Assembly (NCBI GenBank): GCA_002345845.1
Contig: DDWF01000217.1
Location: 1-24,263, forward strand
Direction: 5' to 3'
Length of the DNA: 24,263 nucleotides
Source: Betaproteobacteria bacterium UBA2293
GTDB taxonomy: Bacteria; Pseudomonadota; Gammaproteobacteria; Burkholderiales; Rhodocyclaceae
Shown here: positions 1-7,767 of the stretch, one piece after another
Numbering within the stretch: position 1 is the stretch's first letter
How the letters are laid out: each line of letters opens with the position of its first letter
Notes under the pieces: generated by a model
Told to the model about the DNA's origin: nothing
Database searches by the model: none
What the model saw: only the letters and a program-made list of their open reading frames with translations
Program-made: the position numbers and the translations under genes

Positions 1-517
1 AGCGCTTGATGGTGCCGCCCTTGCCCGCCGCATCGCGGCCTTCGAAGAGGATCACCACCTTCTGCCCGGTTTCCTTGACCCAGGCCTGCAGTTTCAACAG
101 TTCGACCTGCAGGCGGTACTTCTGCCGTTCGTAATTGCGCCGTTGCATCAGGTTGCGGTAGGGGTAGCCGCCGTCGCGCCAGTCCTTGGCCAGTTCCTCG
201 TCCGGGTTGATGGCGACGCTATCGACCGCGACGCGCTGCTGGCGCAGCAGGCCCTTGAGCAGGGCGACCGACTCTTCCGCCGGGACGCCGGCCAGCACGT
301 CCTGCAGGGCGCCGAGTTTGGTCGTCCGGGCGCCCTCGGTGGCGGCGCTGACGGCAAAGTTTTCGATGCCGGGGGCGCTCAGCAGCGGTGGCACGTCACC
401 GCTGCTGACTTGGCGGCGGCGCGGCGCGCGCGGCTTGGCGGGCGTGCTGGCGACGCTGGGCTTGCCGGTCGCGCTGGCGGCCTTTCGCGGGGTGTCAGTT
501 TTTTTTCGGGTGACCAT
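1..517 (-). CDS. ppk2: Polyphosphate kinase 2 (PPK2), N-terminal part
   Basis: Only the first 172 codons are inside the window; the gene runs off the left edge. PPK2 enzymes transfer phosphate between polyphosphate and nucleotides in the cytosol. Seen: a Lys/Ala-rich leader of about 50 residues, a helical stretch, the conserved YRNLMQRRNYERQKYRLQ-type motif, and then the Walker A region FEGRDAAGKGGTIKR at the window edge, which is diagnostic for PPK2. The ATG at 517 is preceded by GGAG with 8 intervening bases. The start lies inside the upstream lipoprotein gene, overlapping it by 23 nt, so translation is probably coupled to the kinase-lipoprotein unit. Whether it prefers ADP or GDP, and whether it is complete, cannot be judged here. 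Confidence 0.9.
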   Translation of the reverse strand, partial: MVTRKKTDTPRKAASATGKPSVASTPAKPRAPRRRQVSSGDVPPLLSAPGIENFAVSAATEGARTTKLGALQDVLAGVPAEESVALLKGLLRQQRVAVDSVAINPDEELAKDWRDGGYPYRNLMQRRNYERQKYRLQVELLKLQAWVKETGQKVVILFEGRDAAGKGGTIKR

Positions 518-1007
518 GTTTTTCTCCGGATGGGCTACGGCTTGCTTTCAATTTGCGGAATACCGGGCCCCATGTAGGGTGCCCAGCCTCCGCCGGTGTC
601 AGGTCGAAATTATTGTCGGCATCCATGGCTTTGCCAAATTCTTCACGGCATTGGCGCGAACGACCACCGACACAGTGCATGAAAGCCAGGTACTTGTGCG
701 CTTGGCTTCTATTCTGCCCATCTGGAAGGCCGAGCGTCAGGGCGGACTGAAACTGGCGGGCGGCCAATTTATAGCTGCCGTTCTCGTAACTGGAAATGCC
801 GGCCGCTAGCGCCAGTTGTGCCTTGCTGGGAGCTGCCGGTGGCGCCGGGGATTCGGCTGGCGTGTCAGCGCTGTCCGCGGGCGGGGGGGGCGCTGTAACC
901 GGAAGCTGAGTACAGGCCGAACAAATCAAGGCCAGGGCGAGTTGGCAGAACAGGTGGCGCAGCCTATGGCTTGAAGTCATTGCAAAAGGGTTCAAGTTCC
1001 GTGTCAT
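495..1007 (-). CDS. tssQ: TssQ-like lipoprotein associated with type VI secretion
   Basis: 170 residues. It opens with a basic n-region and a hydrophobic core ending in ICSAC, a lipoprotein-like signal with an atypical -3 residue. A Pro/Ala-rich linker of about 30 residues follows, then a TPR-like helical domain (about 60-155) with AGISSYENGSYKLAARQF, HKYLAFMHC and EAGHPTWGPVFR stretches. That pattern matches the TPR lipoproteins annotated as TssQ in betaproteobacteria. It should sit in the outer or inner membrane facing the periplasm. The ATG overlaps the kinase stop as ATGA and has no clear ribosome site of its own, so it is probably translated by coupling. The family call is from memory; a generic TPR lipoprotein is the alternative. 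Confidence 0.7.
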   Translation of the reverse strand: MTRNLNPFAMTSSHRLRHLFCQLALALICSACTQLPVTAPPPPADSADTPAESPAPPAAPSKAQLALAAGISSYENGSYKLAARQFQSALTLGLPDGQNRSQAHKYLAFMHCVGGRSRQCREEFGKAMDADNNFDLTPAEAGHPTWGPVFRKLKASRSPSGEKHGHPKKN

Positions 1008-2407
1008 TCGAATTTGTGTTTGATGCGTAGCGTGCTGCTGGCGGCTATGTCCACCTGGCGTCGGTGCGGGGTGAAACTGCCGTTGCGAATTTCAATCTTG
1101 TACTTGCCAGGCGGTAAGCGAAGTTCATTGAGTGGTGGCGATACCCCGTGCATTTTGCCATTCACGTGAATTTCGCCCCAGGGAGCGATGGCCAGGCGGA
1201 CGGTCCCGCTCGCCGGTGGCGGAAGCGGATCTTCATTGGTCGTCATGGCGACAGGTTTTGCAGGCACTGCAGGCGTTGCGCTTACTGGCGCTCCCGTCGT
1301 CTGGAGGGGCGGCGAGATGGCCGGCGGGGCGGCAATGTCGGCAACGGGGAGTGCACTGTCGACGCTCCGCGAAGGTGGCGCTGCGGGCGCCGGCTGGTCA
1401 GAAAAATACAATACGGACCCCAGGGCGGCACCGGCAACGACAAGCGTTGGCAAGCCAAGGCGGAGGAAACGGGAAAAACCACCGGCGGCTTCCCGAGCCT
1501 TGCTGGCCGACGTGGCGAGGACACCGTCCTTGCCTGTGGCTGTCGCCGATGGGGCATTGACCCCCCGATCCTTCTGCGCCGAGCGCACGACATGTCGTTC
1601 CCGGCGCAAAGCTTTCGCCATCTGGGTGGCATTCTGATAACGCTTGTCCGGATTCTTGGCCAGGGCACGGGCAACGATGCGGTCGAAGCCATGCGGTATC
1701 TGTGCATTGAAGCTGGAGGGCAGGGGCGGAGCGCTATTGAGCACCTGATACAAAATGGCGTTCAGGTTGTCGCCGCTGAACGCGGGCCGTCCGGTCAGCA
1801 TTTCGTAAAGGACGGCGCCCAGCGAAAATATATCGGAACGACCATCCGCGCGCAGGCCGTTGATTTGTTCCGGGGACATGTACTTCGGCGAGCCAAAGGC
1901 CATGCCGTCCACTGTCTGCGCCCCGGTCGGAATCGTGGCCACGCCGAAATCGGCGATTTTTACCCGACCATCATCAAAAACCATGATGTTGGCCGGTTTG
2001 ATGTCGCGATGGACAACGTCGTTGGCGTGGGCAAAAGCAAGTCCGTCAGCGATTCTGGCGGCAATTTCGGCGCAACGTTCAGGAGGCAGGGCGACACCGG
2101 CCTCGAGAATCTCCTGCAGGGTGCGTCCGTTGAGAAACTCCATGGCGATGTAGGCGAGATCCTCGGTACGGCCAGCGTCATGAATGGTGACGATGTTGGG
2201 GTGACTGAGGCGGCCGGCCGATTTCGCTTCACAGTAGAAGCGCTCTTCGAAGGCTTTTGTCTCTTCCGGGGACAGGCCGGCACAGCCGATCGTCTTGATC
2301 GCCACGGTCCGGTCGATCAATGGATCGTGGGCGCGATATACCGTTCCCATGGCGCCCTTGCCTAGGATTCCGGTGATCTTGAAACGGCCAAGTTGGGCGA
2401 TGGACAT
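1004..2407 (-). CDS. Membrane Ser/Thr protein kinase with PEGA domain (PpkA/PknB-like)
   Basis: 467 residues. The kinase domain spans about 8-270: glycine loop G16-x-G18-x-x-G21, ATP lysine K38 in VAIK, catalytic HRD at 133-135 followed by IKPAN, DFG at 153-155, and a GSPKYMSPEQ activation-segment end near 172-181. All catalytic residues are intact. One transmembrane helix lies at about 317-335, then a Pro/Ala-rich linker and a C-terminal PEGA-type beta domain (about 395-467) that would lie in the periplasm. It phosphorylates Ser/Thr on cytosolic targets. The divergently encoded PP2C phosphatase and FHA protein are the expected eraser and reader. In type VI systems such a trio controls assembly after translation; linking it to type VI here rests on the TssQ-like neighbour. 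Confidence 0.93.
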   Translation of the reverse strand: MSIAQLGRFKITGILGKGAMGTVYRAHDPLIDRTVAIKTIGCAGLSPEETKAFEERFYCEAKSAGRLSHPNIVTIHDAGRTEDLAYIAMEFLNGRTLQEILEAGVALPPERCAEIAARIADGLAFAHANDVVHRDIKPANIMVFDDGRVKIADFGVATIPTGAQTVDGMAFGSPKYMSPEQINGLRADGRSDIFSLGAVLYEMLTGRPAFSGDNLNAILYQVLNSAPPLPSSFNAQIPHGFDRIVARALAKNPDKRYQNATQMAKALRRERHVVRSAQKDRGVNAPSATATGKDGVLATSASKAREAAGGFSRFLRLGLPTLVVAGAALGSVLYFSDQPAPAAPPSRSVDSALPVADIAAPPAISPPLQTTGAPVSATPAVPAKPVAMTTNEDPLPPPASGTVRLAIAPWGEIHVNGKMHGVSPPLNELRLPPGKYKIEIRNGSFTPHRRQVDIAASSTLRIKHKFE

Positions 2408-2506
2408 GATATGGGGCGTGCGGATTCAAGGTGCAGCAGGGGCTATGCGCACTGCCGCGGTCGATGGTGGATTCTCTGGCATTGGCTGTCAAGGAATTGC
2501 GAAGAC

Positions 2507-2519
2507 AATGTTATAGACT
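2507..2519 (+). promoter_or_regulatory. Possible extended -10 element for the phosphatase-FHA pair
   Basis: The 159-bp gap between the divergent kinase and phosphatase starts contains TGTTATAGA at 2509-2517, an extended -10 (TGn plus TATAGA). It lies about 50 nt upstream of the phosphatase ATG. No good -35 stands at 16-18 nt; the closest match, CTGTCA at 2486-2491, is too far. No clear promoter was seen for the leftward kinase gene. Confidence 0.3.
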
Positions 2520-2566
2520 ATGACGATCAGTAATCATTGGCCCAACGGCAAAGTATTTTGAGAAAA

Positions 2567-3379
2567 ATGACCTTTCGCTTGGAAATGACTTGCTTGTCGG
2601 ATAAAGGCAAGGTTCGTACGCAAAACGAGGATGCAGTGGGTGCTGATCAGGAGTTCGGTATCGCTGTTGTGGCGGACGGAATTGGTGGGCACCGTTCCGG
2701 CGAGGTTGCCAGTCGCATGGCCGTCGATATCGTGCTCACGCGCTTGCAGACGCGGATGCAGAAATTTCTGGCCGGGACGGAGCAACCGATGCCGCTGCAA
2801 TTTGCCGAGCAGATCGTCGCTGAAGCGAATCTTGAGATTCGCGCTGCTGCAGCCCGACGGGCTGAACGTCAGGGGATGGGAACAACCCTCGCCCTGGCGC
2901 TTTTCCATGGTCAGCGGGTCGCCCTCCTGCATGTCGGCGATTCACGCATCTACCGTCTGCGTGGGGGCTGCCTGCAGGCGCTGACACGCGATGACTCGCT
3001 GCTGAGTGACCAGGTGGAACGCGGGCTGATTGCTGCCGAAGATAGCCGGCGATCGCATAATCGCCATCTCGTTACCCAGGCGCTGGGCGCTGCCGATGCG
3101 CTTTCCGTTCATCTGAACGAGGAGAGTGTGCGCCCGGGCGACGTCTTCCTGCTGTGTACGGATGGTCTCAGCGATCTGGTCGAAACGACCGATATCGAGC
3201 TCGTCGTCGATGCGTTGAAGACCAACCTGCAGCTGGCAGCCTCTCAGCTCGTGCAGCTGGCTTGTGACAATGGCGGCTATGACAATGTCTCCGTCGTGCT
3301 GGTGCGCGTGCATGAGTCGGCCGATGTGGGCAAGGGCTGGTTTGCCCGCCTGCTGGCGCGACTGACTGGAGGGAAGTGA
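2567..3379 (+). CDS. PP2C-family Ser/Thr phosphatase (PppA/Stp-like)
   Basis: 270 residues from the ATG at 2567. That start has TTGAG just upstream and removes ten non-conserved residues that a TTG at 2537 would add. PP2C metal-dependent phosphatases remove phosphate from Ser/Thr. Seen: RTQNED near 17-22, DGIGGHRSGE at 37-46, the GTTLA strand, GDSRIYRL at 124-131, CTDGLSDLV at 197-205 and GYDNVSVVLVR near the end. All metal-binding aspartates are present. There is no membrane segment, so it is cytosolic. It most likely reverses the phosphorylation made by the divergent kinase. Its stop overlaps or abuts the FHA gene start, so the two are an operon. Confidence 0.93.
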   Translation: MTFRLEMTCLSDKGKVRTQNEDAVGADQEFGIAVVADGIGGHRSGEVASRMAVDIVLTRLQTRMQKFLAGTEQPMPLQFAEQIVAEANLEIRAAAARRAERQGMGTTLALALFHGQRVALLHVGDSRIYRLRGGCLQALTRDDSLLSDQVERGLIAAEDSRRSHNRHLVTQALGAADALSVHLNEESVRPGDVFLLCTDGLSDLVETTDIELVVDALKTNLQLAASQLVQLACDNGGYDNVSVVLVRVHESADVGKGWFARLLARLTGGK

Positions 3380-3381
3380 TC

Positions 3382-4065
3382 GTGGCCAAGTTGGTACTGA
3401 CAAACGACGGGAAGGTTCTCGACCAGCACTTCCTGGACAAGGACAGCATCACGGTCGGTAGTCACCAGGATAACGATGTCGTGGTGCCGGACGCAGCGCT
3501 GAGCCAGGAACATCTGCGCATCATCAGCATCGGCGAAGACCATATTGCCGAGAATCTGCACGGCGATGGTGGCACGCTCATCAACGGCCAGTCGCTCAGC
3601 AGACAGATCCTGCAAAACCGCGATGTGATCACCTTAGGGGCGCATCAACTGACCTATGTGAATACGCGGATGGCGGCCGATATCGATCTCGAGCGCACCA
3701 TGCTGATTCAAGTCATTCCGCGTGAGCAGGGGGCTGCTGAAGGTGCGCCGCTTTTCGCCGTTCCCGCCATGCAGCCCCCCAAGGTACGTCTGGCCGAGGG
3801 CTACGTCACGATCGAGGCCTGCGAAAGTGGACGCAATCAGGTGGGCGAACGCATTTTCCTGGAGCGCGTGGTCACCACTTTCGGCACGCCTGGTGAGCAA
3901 TTGGTCCTGTTCACGCGGCGTCCGCAGGGCTATTTCCTCTATCACGTCGAGGGGCGGAAGCAGCCCCACGTCAATGGCCAGCCGCTGGTTGCCAACGCCG
4001 CTCCCCTGCGGAATGGTGACCGGATCGTGGCGGCCGGATACCAATTCACCTTCAGCAGCAAATAG
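3382..4065 (+). CDS. FHA-domain protein with two FHA-like modules
   Basis: 227 residues from the GTG at 3382. A GTG at 3376 is also in frame and overlaps the phosphatase stop, but the strong GGAGG at 3368-3372 is only 3 nt from it and 9 nt from 3382, so 3382 is preferred. FHA domains bind phosphothreonine peptides. The N-terminal module (about 1-95) has the NDVVVPD strand and TLINGQSL. It reads VGSHQDND where the family usually has IGRxxxND, and SQEH for SRxH. A second module at about 130-227 keeps only HVNGQPL and a LRNGDRI turn. It is the likely reader of the neighbouring kinase. The odd residues leave open a scaffold role without phosphothreonine binding. Confidence 0.85.
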   Translation: MAKLVLTNDGKVLDQHFLDKDSITVGSHQDNDVVVPDAALSQEHLRIISIGEDHIAENLHGDGGTLINGQSLSRQILQNRDVITLGAHQLTYVNTRMAADIDLERTMLIQVIPREQGAAEGAPLFAVPAMQPPKVRLAEGYVTIEACESGRNQVGERIFLERVVTTFGTPGEQLVLFTRRPQGYFLYHVEGRKQPHVNGQPLVANAAPLRNGDRIVAAGYQFTFSSK

Positions 4066-4081
4066 TCTTAGCGGAGGCGGT

Positions 4082-4120
4082 GCGGCGGTTGCACAATTTG
4101 CTGCTTGCCGCCGCCTTATT
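4082..4120 (+). terminator. Candidate terminator after the FHA gene
   Basis: A 7-bp GC stem, GCGGCGG (4082-4088) with CCGCCGC (4108-4114), has a 19-nt loop and is followed by CTTATTT. It lies in the 50-bp gap between the convergent FHA and sixA-like genes and ends just short of the latter's stop. The long loop and short T tract keep confidence moderate. Confidence 0.4.
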
Positions 4121-4586
4121 TCGCCATTTTTTCGTCGAGCATTTCGACGGGGATCATCGCCCGTAACACGGTCTGCGTTTCGCCGCGGCGGACACGGTTG
4201 GACAGCCACCACAGGGCGCCCTTCTTGATGCTCCATTCGGCCTCGTGACCAGCCAGCAGCAGGGCCGCCAGACGGCCGAGCGAGGGCTGGTGGCCGACGA
4301 TGAGCACGGCGCCGGAAGCCTGGGGCCAGCCGGAGGCGGCGATCAGTTCGGAGACGCAGGCCTCGGGGCCAATCTTGCGATGGGTTTCGAAGGGCAGTTT
4401 TAGTGCCTGGGCCGTCTGCTGGGTGCGGATCGCCGGGCTGACGACGATGCGCAGATCCTTTGGCTGATGCTGGCGAATCCAGTCCGCCATGACTTTTGCC
4501 TGGCGCTCGCCGCGCTCGGTCAGGCGGCGCTTCAGGTCGTCATCGCCGTCTTCGGCTTCGGCGTGACGCCACAACAGCAAATCCAT
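4116..4586 (-). CDS. sixA: Phosphohistidine phosphatase SixA-type
   Basis: 156 residues from the ATG at 4586. GGAG lies 8 nt upstream and the protein then starts directly with MDLLLWRHAEAE, as SixA does; a further upstream ATG adds nine unneeded residues. It belongs to the histidine phosphatase superfamily: R7-H8-A9 is the catalytic motif, R54 sits in SPAIRT, and H99 in VGHQP. SixA removes phosphate from histidines of phosphorelay (HPt) or PTS proteins in the cytosol. At this length there is no extra domain. A hybrid kinase with an HPt domain lies 3 kb away, but nothing in the sequence ties the two together. Confidence 0.9.
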   Translation of the reverse strand: MDLLLWRHAEAEDGDDDLKRRLTERGERQAKVMADWIRQHQPKDLRIVVSPAIRTQQTAQALKLPFETHRKIGPEACVSELIAASGWPQASGAVLIVGHQPSLGRLAALLLAGHEAEWSIKKGALWWLSNRVRRGETQTVLRAMIPVEMLDEKMAK

Positions 4587-4646
4587 GTTTTTGTCTCCGG
4601 GAAAGTCCGGCATTGTGCATTCCCCATGTTACGACCGTGTGGCAGC

Positions 4647-4652
4647 AGTATA
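4647..4652 (-). promoter_or_regulatory. Possible -10 box for the sixA-like gene
   Basis: The complementary strand reads TATACT, a 5/6 match to the sigma-70 -10 box, about 60 nt before the sixA ATG in the 241-bp divergent gap. I see no convincing -35 at 16-18 nt. The rest of that gap (4587-4827) shows no gene. Confidence 0.3.
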
Positions 4653-4827
4653 GGACGCCTGGCCGGGGGCGAGCACTGGCGCAAGCGCTTGATTCGTCAG
4701 CATCAGGGTTTTCCCGCGAGCTATTGCCAAGTGCCGCGAATCGCCGAATACTCGACGGACGGCCAACCGCTGCCGTCGGTTCGTGCCGGCTGAATGAAGA
4801 CAACGACAACAACCAGAGGAGATAGAC

Positions 4828-5412
4828 ATGAGCCTTTCCGCCAAGGTGCAGACGCACCAGCTGTCCACCCATGCTGTCCTGTGTGCTTCCGGTTTCAACC
4901 AGGTCAGCGGCGATTCCTCGGCCATCGAGGCGATGACCGATTTTTCCCGTGTACCGGCGGTCACCATTGTCGCCAGTGCCTCGCTCGGCGAGGCCAACGC
5001 CCGCATGATCTCGCGCGGCGTTCGTTTGCTGATGGTCACCGGCCACGACGAACAGGTGCTCGGCCTGATCACCGCCCGTGACATCCTCGGCGAGAAGCCG
5101 CTGCAACTGTTGCAGGCGCGTGGTGGTCGGCGTGAGGATCTGGCCGTCGCCGACCTGATGGTGAAGATCGGCGCCATCGATACCCTGTATCTGTCCGAGG
5201 TCATGAATGCCCGCGTCAGCGATATCTTCAATGCGTTGAAGGAACTCGGTCGCCAGCATATTCTGGTCGAGGACGTCGATCAGGCCAGCGGTCGGCCGCG
5301 TGTCCGCGGCATCTTCTCGGCTACCCAGATCGGCCGCCAGCTCGGGGTGCCGGTGCTCGGCTTCGACCTGCCGAAGACTTTCGCCGAAATCGAAGCGGCG
5401 CTCGCCCACTAA
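4828..5412 (+). CDS. CBS-domain protein
   Basis: 194 residues, start supported by AGAGGAGA ten nt upstream. Two CBS motifs can be followed: one around residues 45-95 ([21 protein letters not shown] then LITARDIL) and one around 110-175 ([15 protein letters not shown], then [10 protein letters not shown]). CBS pairs bind adenine nucleotides such as AMP, ATP or SAM and regulate a partner. There is no catalytic domain, so it is a stand-alone sensor or regulator in the cytosol. The next gene, a CoA-transferase, starts 17 nt downstream on the same strand, so the two are very likely one operon. Control of that enzyme by nucleotide state is a guess from this context. Confidence 0.88.
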   Translation: MSLSAKVQTHQLSTHAVLCASGFNQVSGDSSAIEAMTDFSRVPAVTIVASASLGEANARMISRGVRLLMVTGHDEQVLGLITARDILGEKPLQLLQARGGRREDLAVADLMVKIGAIDTLYLSEVMNARVSDIFNALKELGRQHILVEDVDQASGRPRVRGIFSATQIGRQLGVPVLGFDLPKTFAEIEAALAH

Positions 5413-5429
5413 CCATAGAAAGACGTTTG

Positions 5430-7424
5430 ATGCCCGCCATGCAATCCCATTCCGACGCCGGCAAAGTCGTTTCCGCCCGCGATGCCGTCCGTTTGATCAA
5501 GGACGGCGACACCGTCGCCACCGGCGGCTTCGTCGGCATCGGTTTCGCCGAGAACATTGCCGTCGCCCTCGAACAGCGTTTCCTTGAGGCGGCGGCCGGC
5601 GATGTGCATGGCCTCGGCAGTCCGCGCAACCTGACGCTGGTCTATGCCGCCGGCCAGGGTGACGGCAAGGAGCGCGGTCTCAACCACCTCGGCCATGATG
5701 GTCTGGTCGGCAGGGTCATCGGCGGCCACTGGGGCCTGGTGCCGAAGCTGCAGCAACTGGCGGTGGCCAATCGCATCGAGGCCTACAACCTGCCGCAGGG
5801 GGTGATTGCCCACCTCTTTCGCGACATCGCCGCCGGCAAGCCGGGTACCATCACCCGCGTTGGCTTGGGTACCTTCGTCGATCCGCGTTTCGGCGGTGGC
5901 AAGCTGAATGACATGACCACCCGCGATGTCGTCCGCCTGATGGACATCGACGGCGAGGAGTACCTGTTCTACAAGGCCTTCCCCATTCACGTCGGCATCA
6001 TCCGCGGCACCACCGCCGATCCCGACGGCAACATCACCATGGAGAAGGAAGCGCTGACGCTGGAGGCGCAGGCTATCGCCATGGCGGCGCGAAATTCGGG
6101 CGGTATCGTCATCGCCCAGGTTGAGCGCATCGCCGAGCGCGGCACGCTCAACCCGCGGCAGGTGAAGATTCCCGGCATCCTGGTCGATTGCGTGGTCGTC
6201 GCCGAAAAGCCGGAATACCACATGCAGACCTTCATCGAGCAGTACAGCCCGGCCTTCGCCGGCGAGATCAAGGTGCCGATGTCGGCGATCGCCCCGATGG
6301 CGATGAGCGAGCGCAAGATCATCGCCCGCCGGGCGGCGCTCGAATTGCGTGCCAACGCCGTGGTCAACCTCGGCATCGGCATGCCGGAAGGTGTTGCCAA
6401 CGTCGCCGCCGAGGAACACATCATCGACCTGCTGACGCTGACCGCCGAACCCGGCGTGATCGGCGGCATTCCGGCTGGCGGCCTGAATTTCGGCGCCGCC
6501 ACCAATACCCAGGCAATCATCGACCAGCCCAGCCAGTTCGATTTCTACGACGGCGGCGGGCTCGACATCGCCTTCCTCGGCCTGGCCCAGGCCGACCGCC
6601 AGGGCAATCTCAACGTCTCCAAGTTCGGCCCGCGCCTGGCTGGCGCCGGCGGTTTCATCAACATTTCGCAGAACGCCAAGAAAGTCGTCTTCGTCGGCAC
6701 CTTCACCGCCGGCAACCTGGAGGTCGCGATCGGCGACGGCCAGCTGCGTATCCTCGAGGACGGCGGCGCCACCAAGTTCGTCGACGAAGTCGAGCACCGC
6801 ACCTTCAGCGGCCCGCAGGCCGCCAAGTGGGGGAAGGATGTGGTCTACATCACCGAGCGCTGCGTCTTCCAGCTGACCGCCGACGGCCTTGAACTGACCG
6901 AGATCGCACCCGGCGTGGACCTGCAGCGCGACATCCTCGACAAGATGGATTTCCGGCCGCTGCTGCGCGGCGAACCGAAGCTGATGGACGCCCGCATCTT
7001 CACCGAAGCGCCGATGAACATCCGCCCGGAAATGCTCGAACGGCCGCTCAGCGAACGTCTTTCCTTCGATGCCGGGCAAAACCTGTTCTTCGTCGATTTC
7101 GCCGGCCTCTCCGTGCGCAGCGAAAGCGACATTGCGCGCATCCGCGCCGCCGTCGACGAGCGCCTGGCACCGCTCGGCCACAAGGTCTACGCGATCGTCA
7201 ATTACGACCGCTTCAACATCGTCCCGGAACTGGCCGACGCCTATGCGGCGATGGTCCGCGACATTGTCGAGGCCTATTATCACGACGTTACCCGCTACAC
7301 CTCGAGTGCCTTCCTGCGGGTCAAGCTCGGCCAGGCCTTCGCTGGCCGGCAACTGGCGGGCCAGCTCTACGCCAGCGCCGAGGAAGCACACGGCGGGCTG
7401 AGCGGCGCTCGCCCCGTTCGTTGA
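5430..7424 (+). CDS. Acyl-CoA:acetate/3-ketoacid CoA-transferase with C-terminal extension
   Basis: 664 residues from the ATG at 5430; a second ATG at 5439 is also possible, and the ribosome site is weak. Family I CoA-transferases move CoA between carboxylic acids through a glutamyl-CoA intermediate. Both halves are fused as in E. coli YdiF. The N-terminal half has [10 protein letters not shown] near 33-42. The second half has [11 protein letters not shown] near 313-323 and the catalytic glutamate E340 in [14 protein letters not shown]. YdiF-like enzymes end near residue 525-530. Here about 135 more residues follow, with [10 protein letters not shown], an alpha/beta run and [14 protein letters not shown], which I cannot assign and which could be a STAS-like fold. 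The role is probably short-chain acyl-CoA, acetate or ketoacid use. Confidence 0.9.
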   Translation: MPAMQSHSDAGKVVSARDAVRLIKDGDTVATGGFVGIGFAENIAVALEQRFLEAAAGDVHGLGSPRNLTLVYAAGQGDGKERGLNHLGHDGLVGRVIGGHWGLVPKLQQLAVANRIEAYNLPQGVIAHLFRDIAAGKPGTITRVGLGTFVDPRFGGGKLNDMTTRDVVRLMDIDGEEYLFYKAFPIHVGIIRGTTADPDGNITMEKEALTLEAQAIAMAARNSGGIVIAQVERIAERGTLNPRQVKIPGILVDCVVVAEKPEYHMQTFIEQYSPAFAGEIKVPMSAIAPMAMSERKIIARRAALELRANAVVNLGIGMPEGVANVAAEEHIIDLLTLTAEPGVIGGIPAGGLNFGAATNTQAIIDQPSQFDFYDGGGLDIAFLGLAQADRQGNLNVSKFGPRLAGAGGFINISQNAKKVVFVGTFTAGNLEVAIGDGQLRILEDGGATKFVDEVEHRTFSGPQAAKWGKDVVYITERCVFQLTADGLELTEIAPGVDLQRDILDKMDFRPLLRGEPKLMDARIFTEAPMNIRPEMLERPLSERLSFDAGQNLFFVDFAGLSVRSESDIARIRAAVDERLAPLGHKVYAIVNYDRFNIVPELADAYAAMVRDIVEAYYHDVTRYTSSAFLRVKLGQAFAGRQLAGQLYASAEEAHGGLSGARPVR

Positions 7425-7457
7425 GGCGCCGGGGGCGCTCAAGTCCCGGCAAGACCT

Positions 7458-7463
7458 TATAAT
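7458..7463 (+). promoter_or_regulatory. -10 box of yggX
   Basis: A perfect TATAAT lies 31 nt before the yggX ATG, in the 70-bp gap after the CoA-transferase stop. The -35 region at 7435-7440 is poor. It suggests yggX is transcribed on its own with a leader of about 25 nt. Confidence 0.5.
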
Positions 7464-7494
7464 TCCCGCCATCAACCCCCATACGGAGCAACAC

Positions 7495-7767
7495 ATGGCA
7501 CGTACCGTCAATTGCATCAAGCTCGGCCGTGAGGCCGAAGGTCTCGACTTTCCTCCTTATCCGGGCGCCCTGGGTCAGCGTATTTACGAGAGCGTCTCGA
7601 AGGAAGCCTGGCAGCAGTGGATCAAGATGCAGACCATGATCATCAACGAGAACCGGCTCAATCTGGTCGATGCGCGGCATCGCAAGTATCTGTCCGAACA
7701 GGTCGAAAAGCATTTCTTCGGCGACGGTGCCGACCAGATCCAGGGTTACGTGCCGCCCAAGGCCTAA
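7495..7767 (+). CDS. yggX: Fe(2+)-trafficking / oxidative-damage protection protein YggX
   Basis: 90 residues, the normal size of the family. Seen: [11 protein letters not shown] with the conserved C7, then [32 protein letters not shown] and the C-terminal [11 protein letters not shown] and GYVPP motifs. YggX is a small cytosolic protein that protects Fe-S clusters from oxidation and helps iron handling. Upstream lie GGAG and a perfect -10 box. Its TAA overlaps the TAG of the convergent sensor kinase by 4 nt, so neither gene has room for a terminator between them. Confidence 0.96.
   Translation: MARTVNCIKLGREAEGLDFPPYPGALGQRIYESVSKEAWQQWIKMQTMIINENRLNLVDARHRKYLSEQVEKHFFGDGADQIQGYVPPKA

Noticed and set aside
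5409..7520. 703-codon open frame on the minus strand
   Set aside because: Antisense shadow of the CoA-transferase; Asp/Val/His-rich composition and no motifs.
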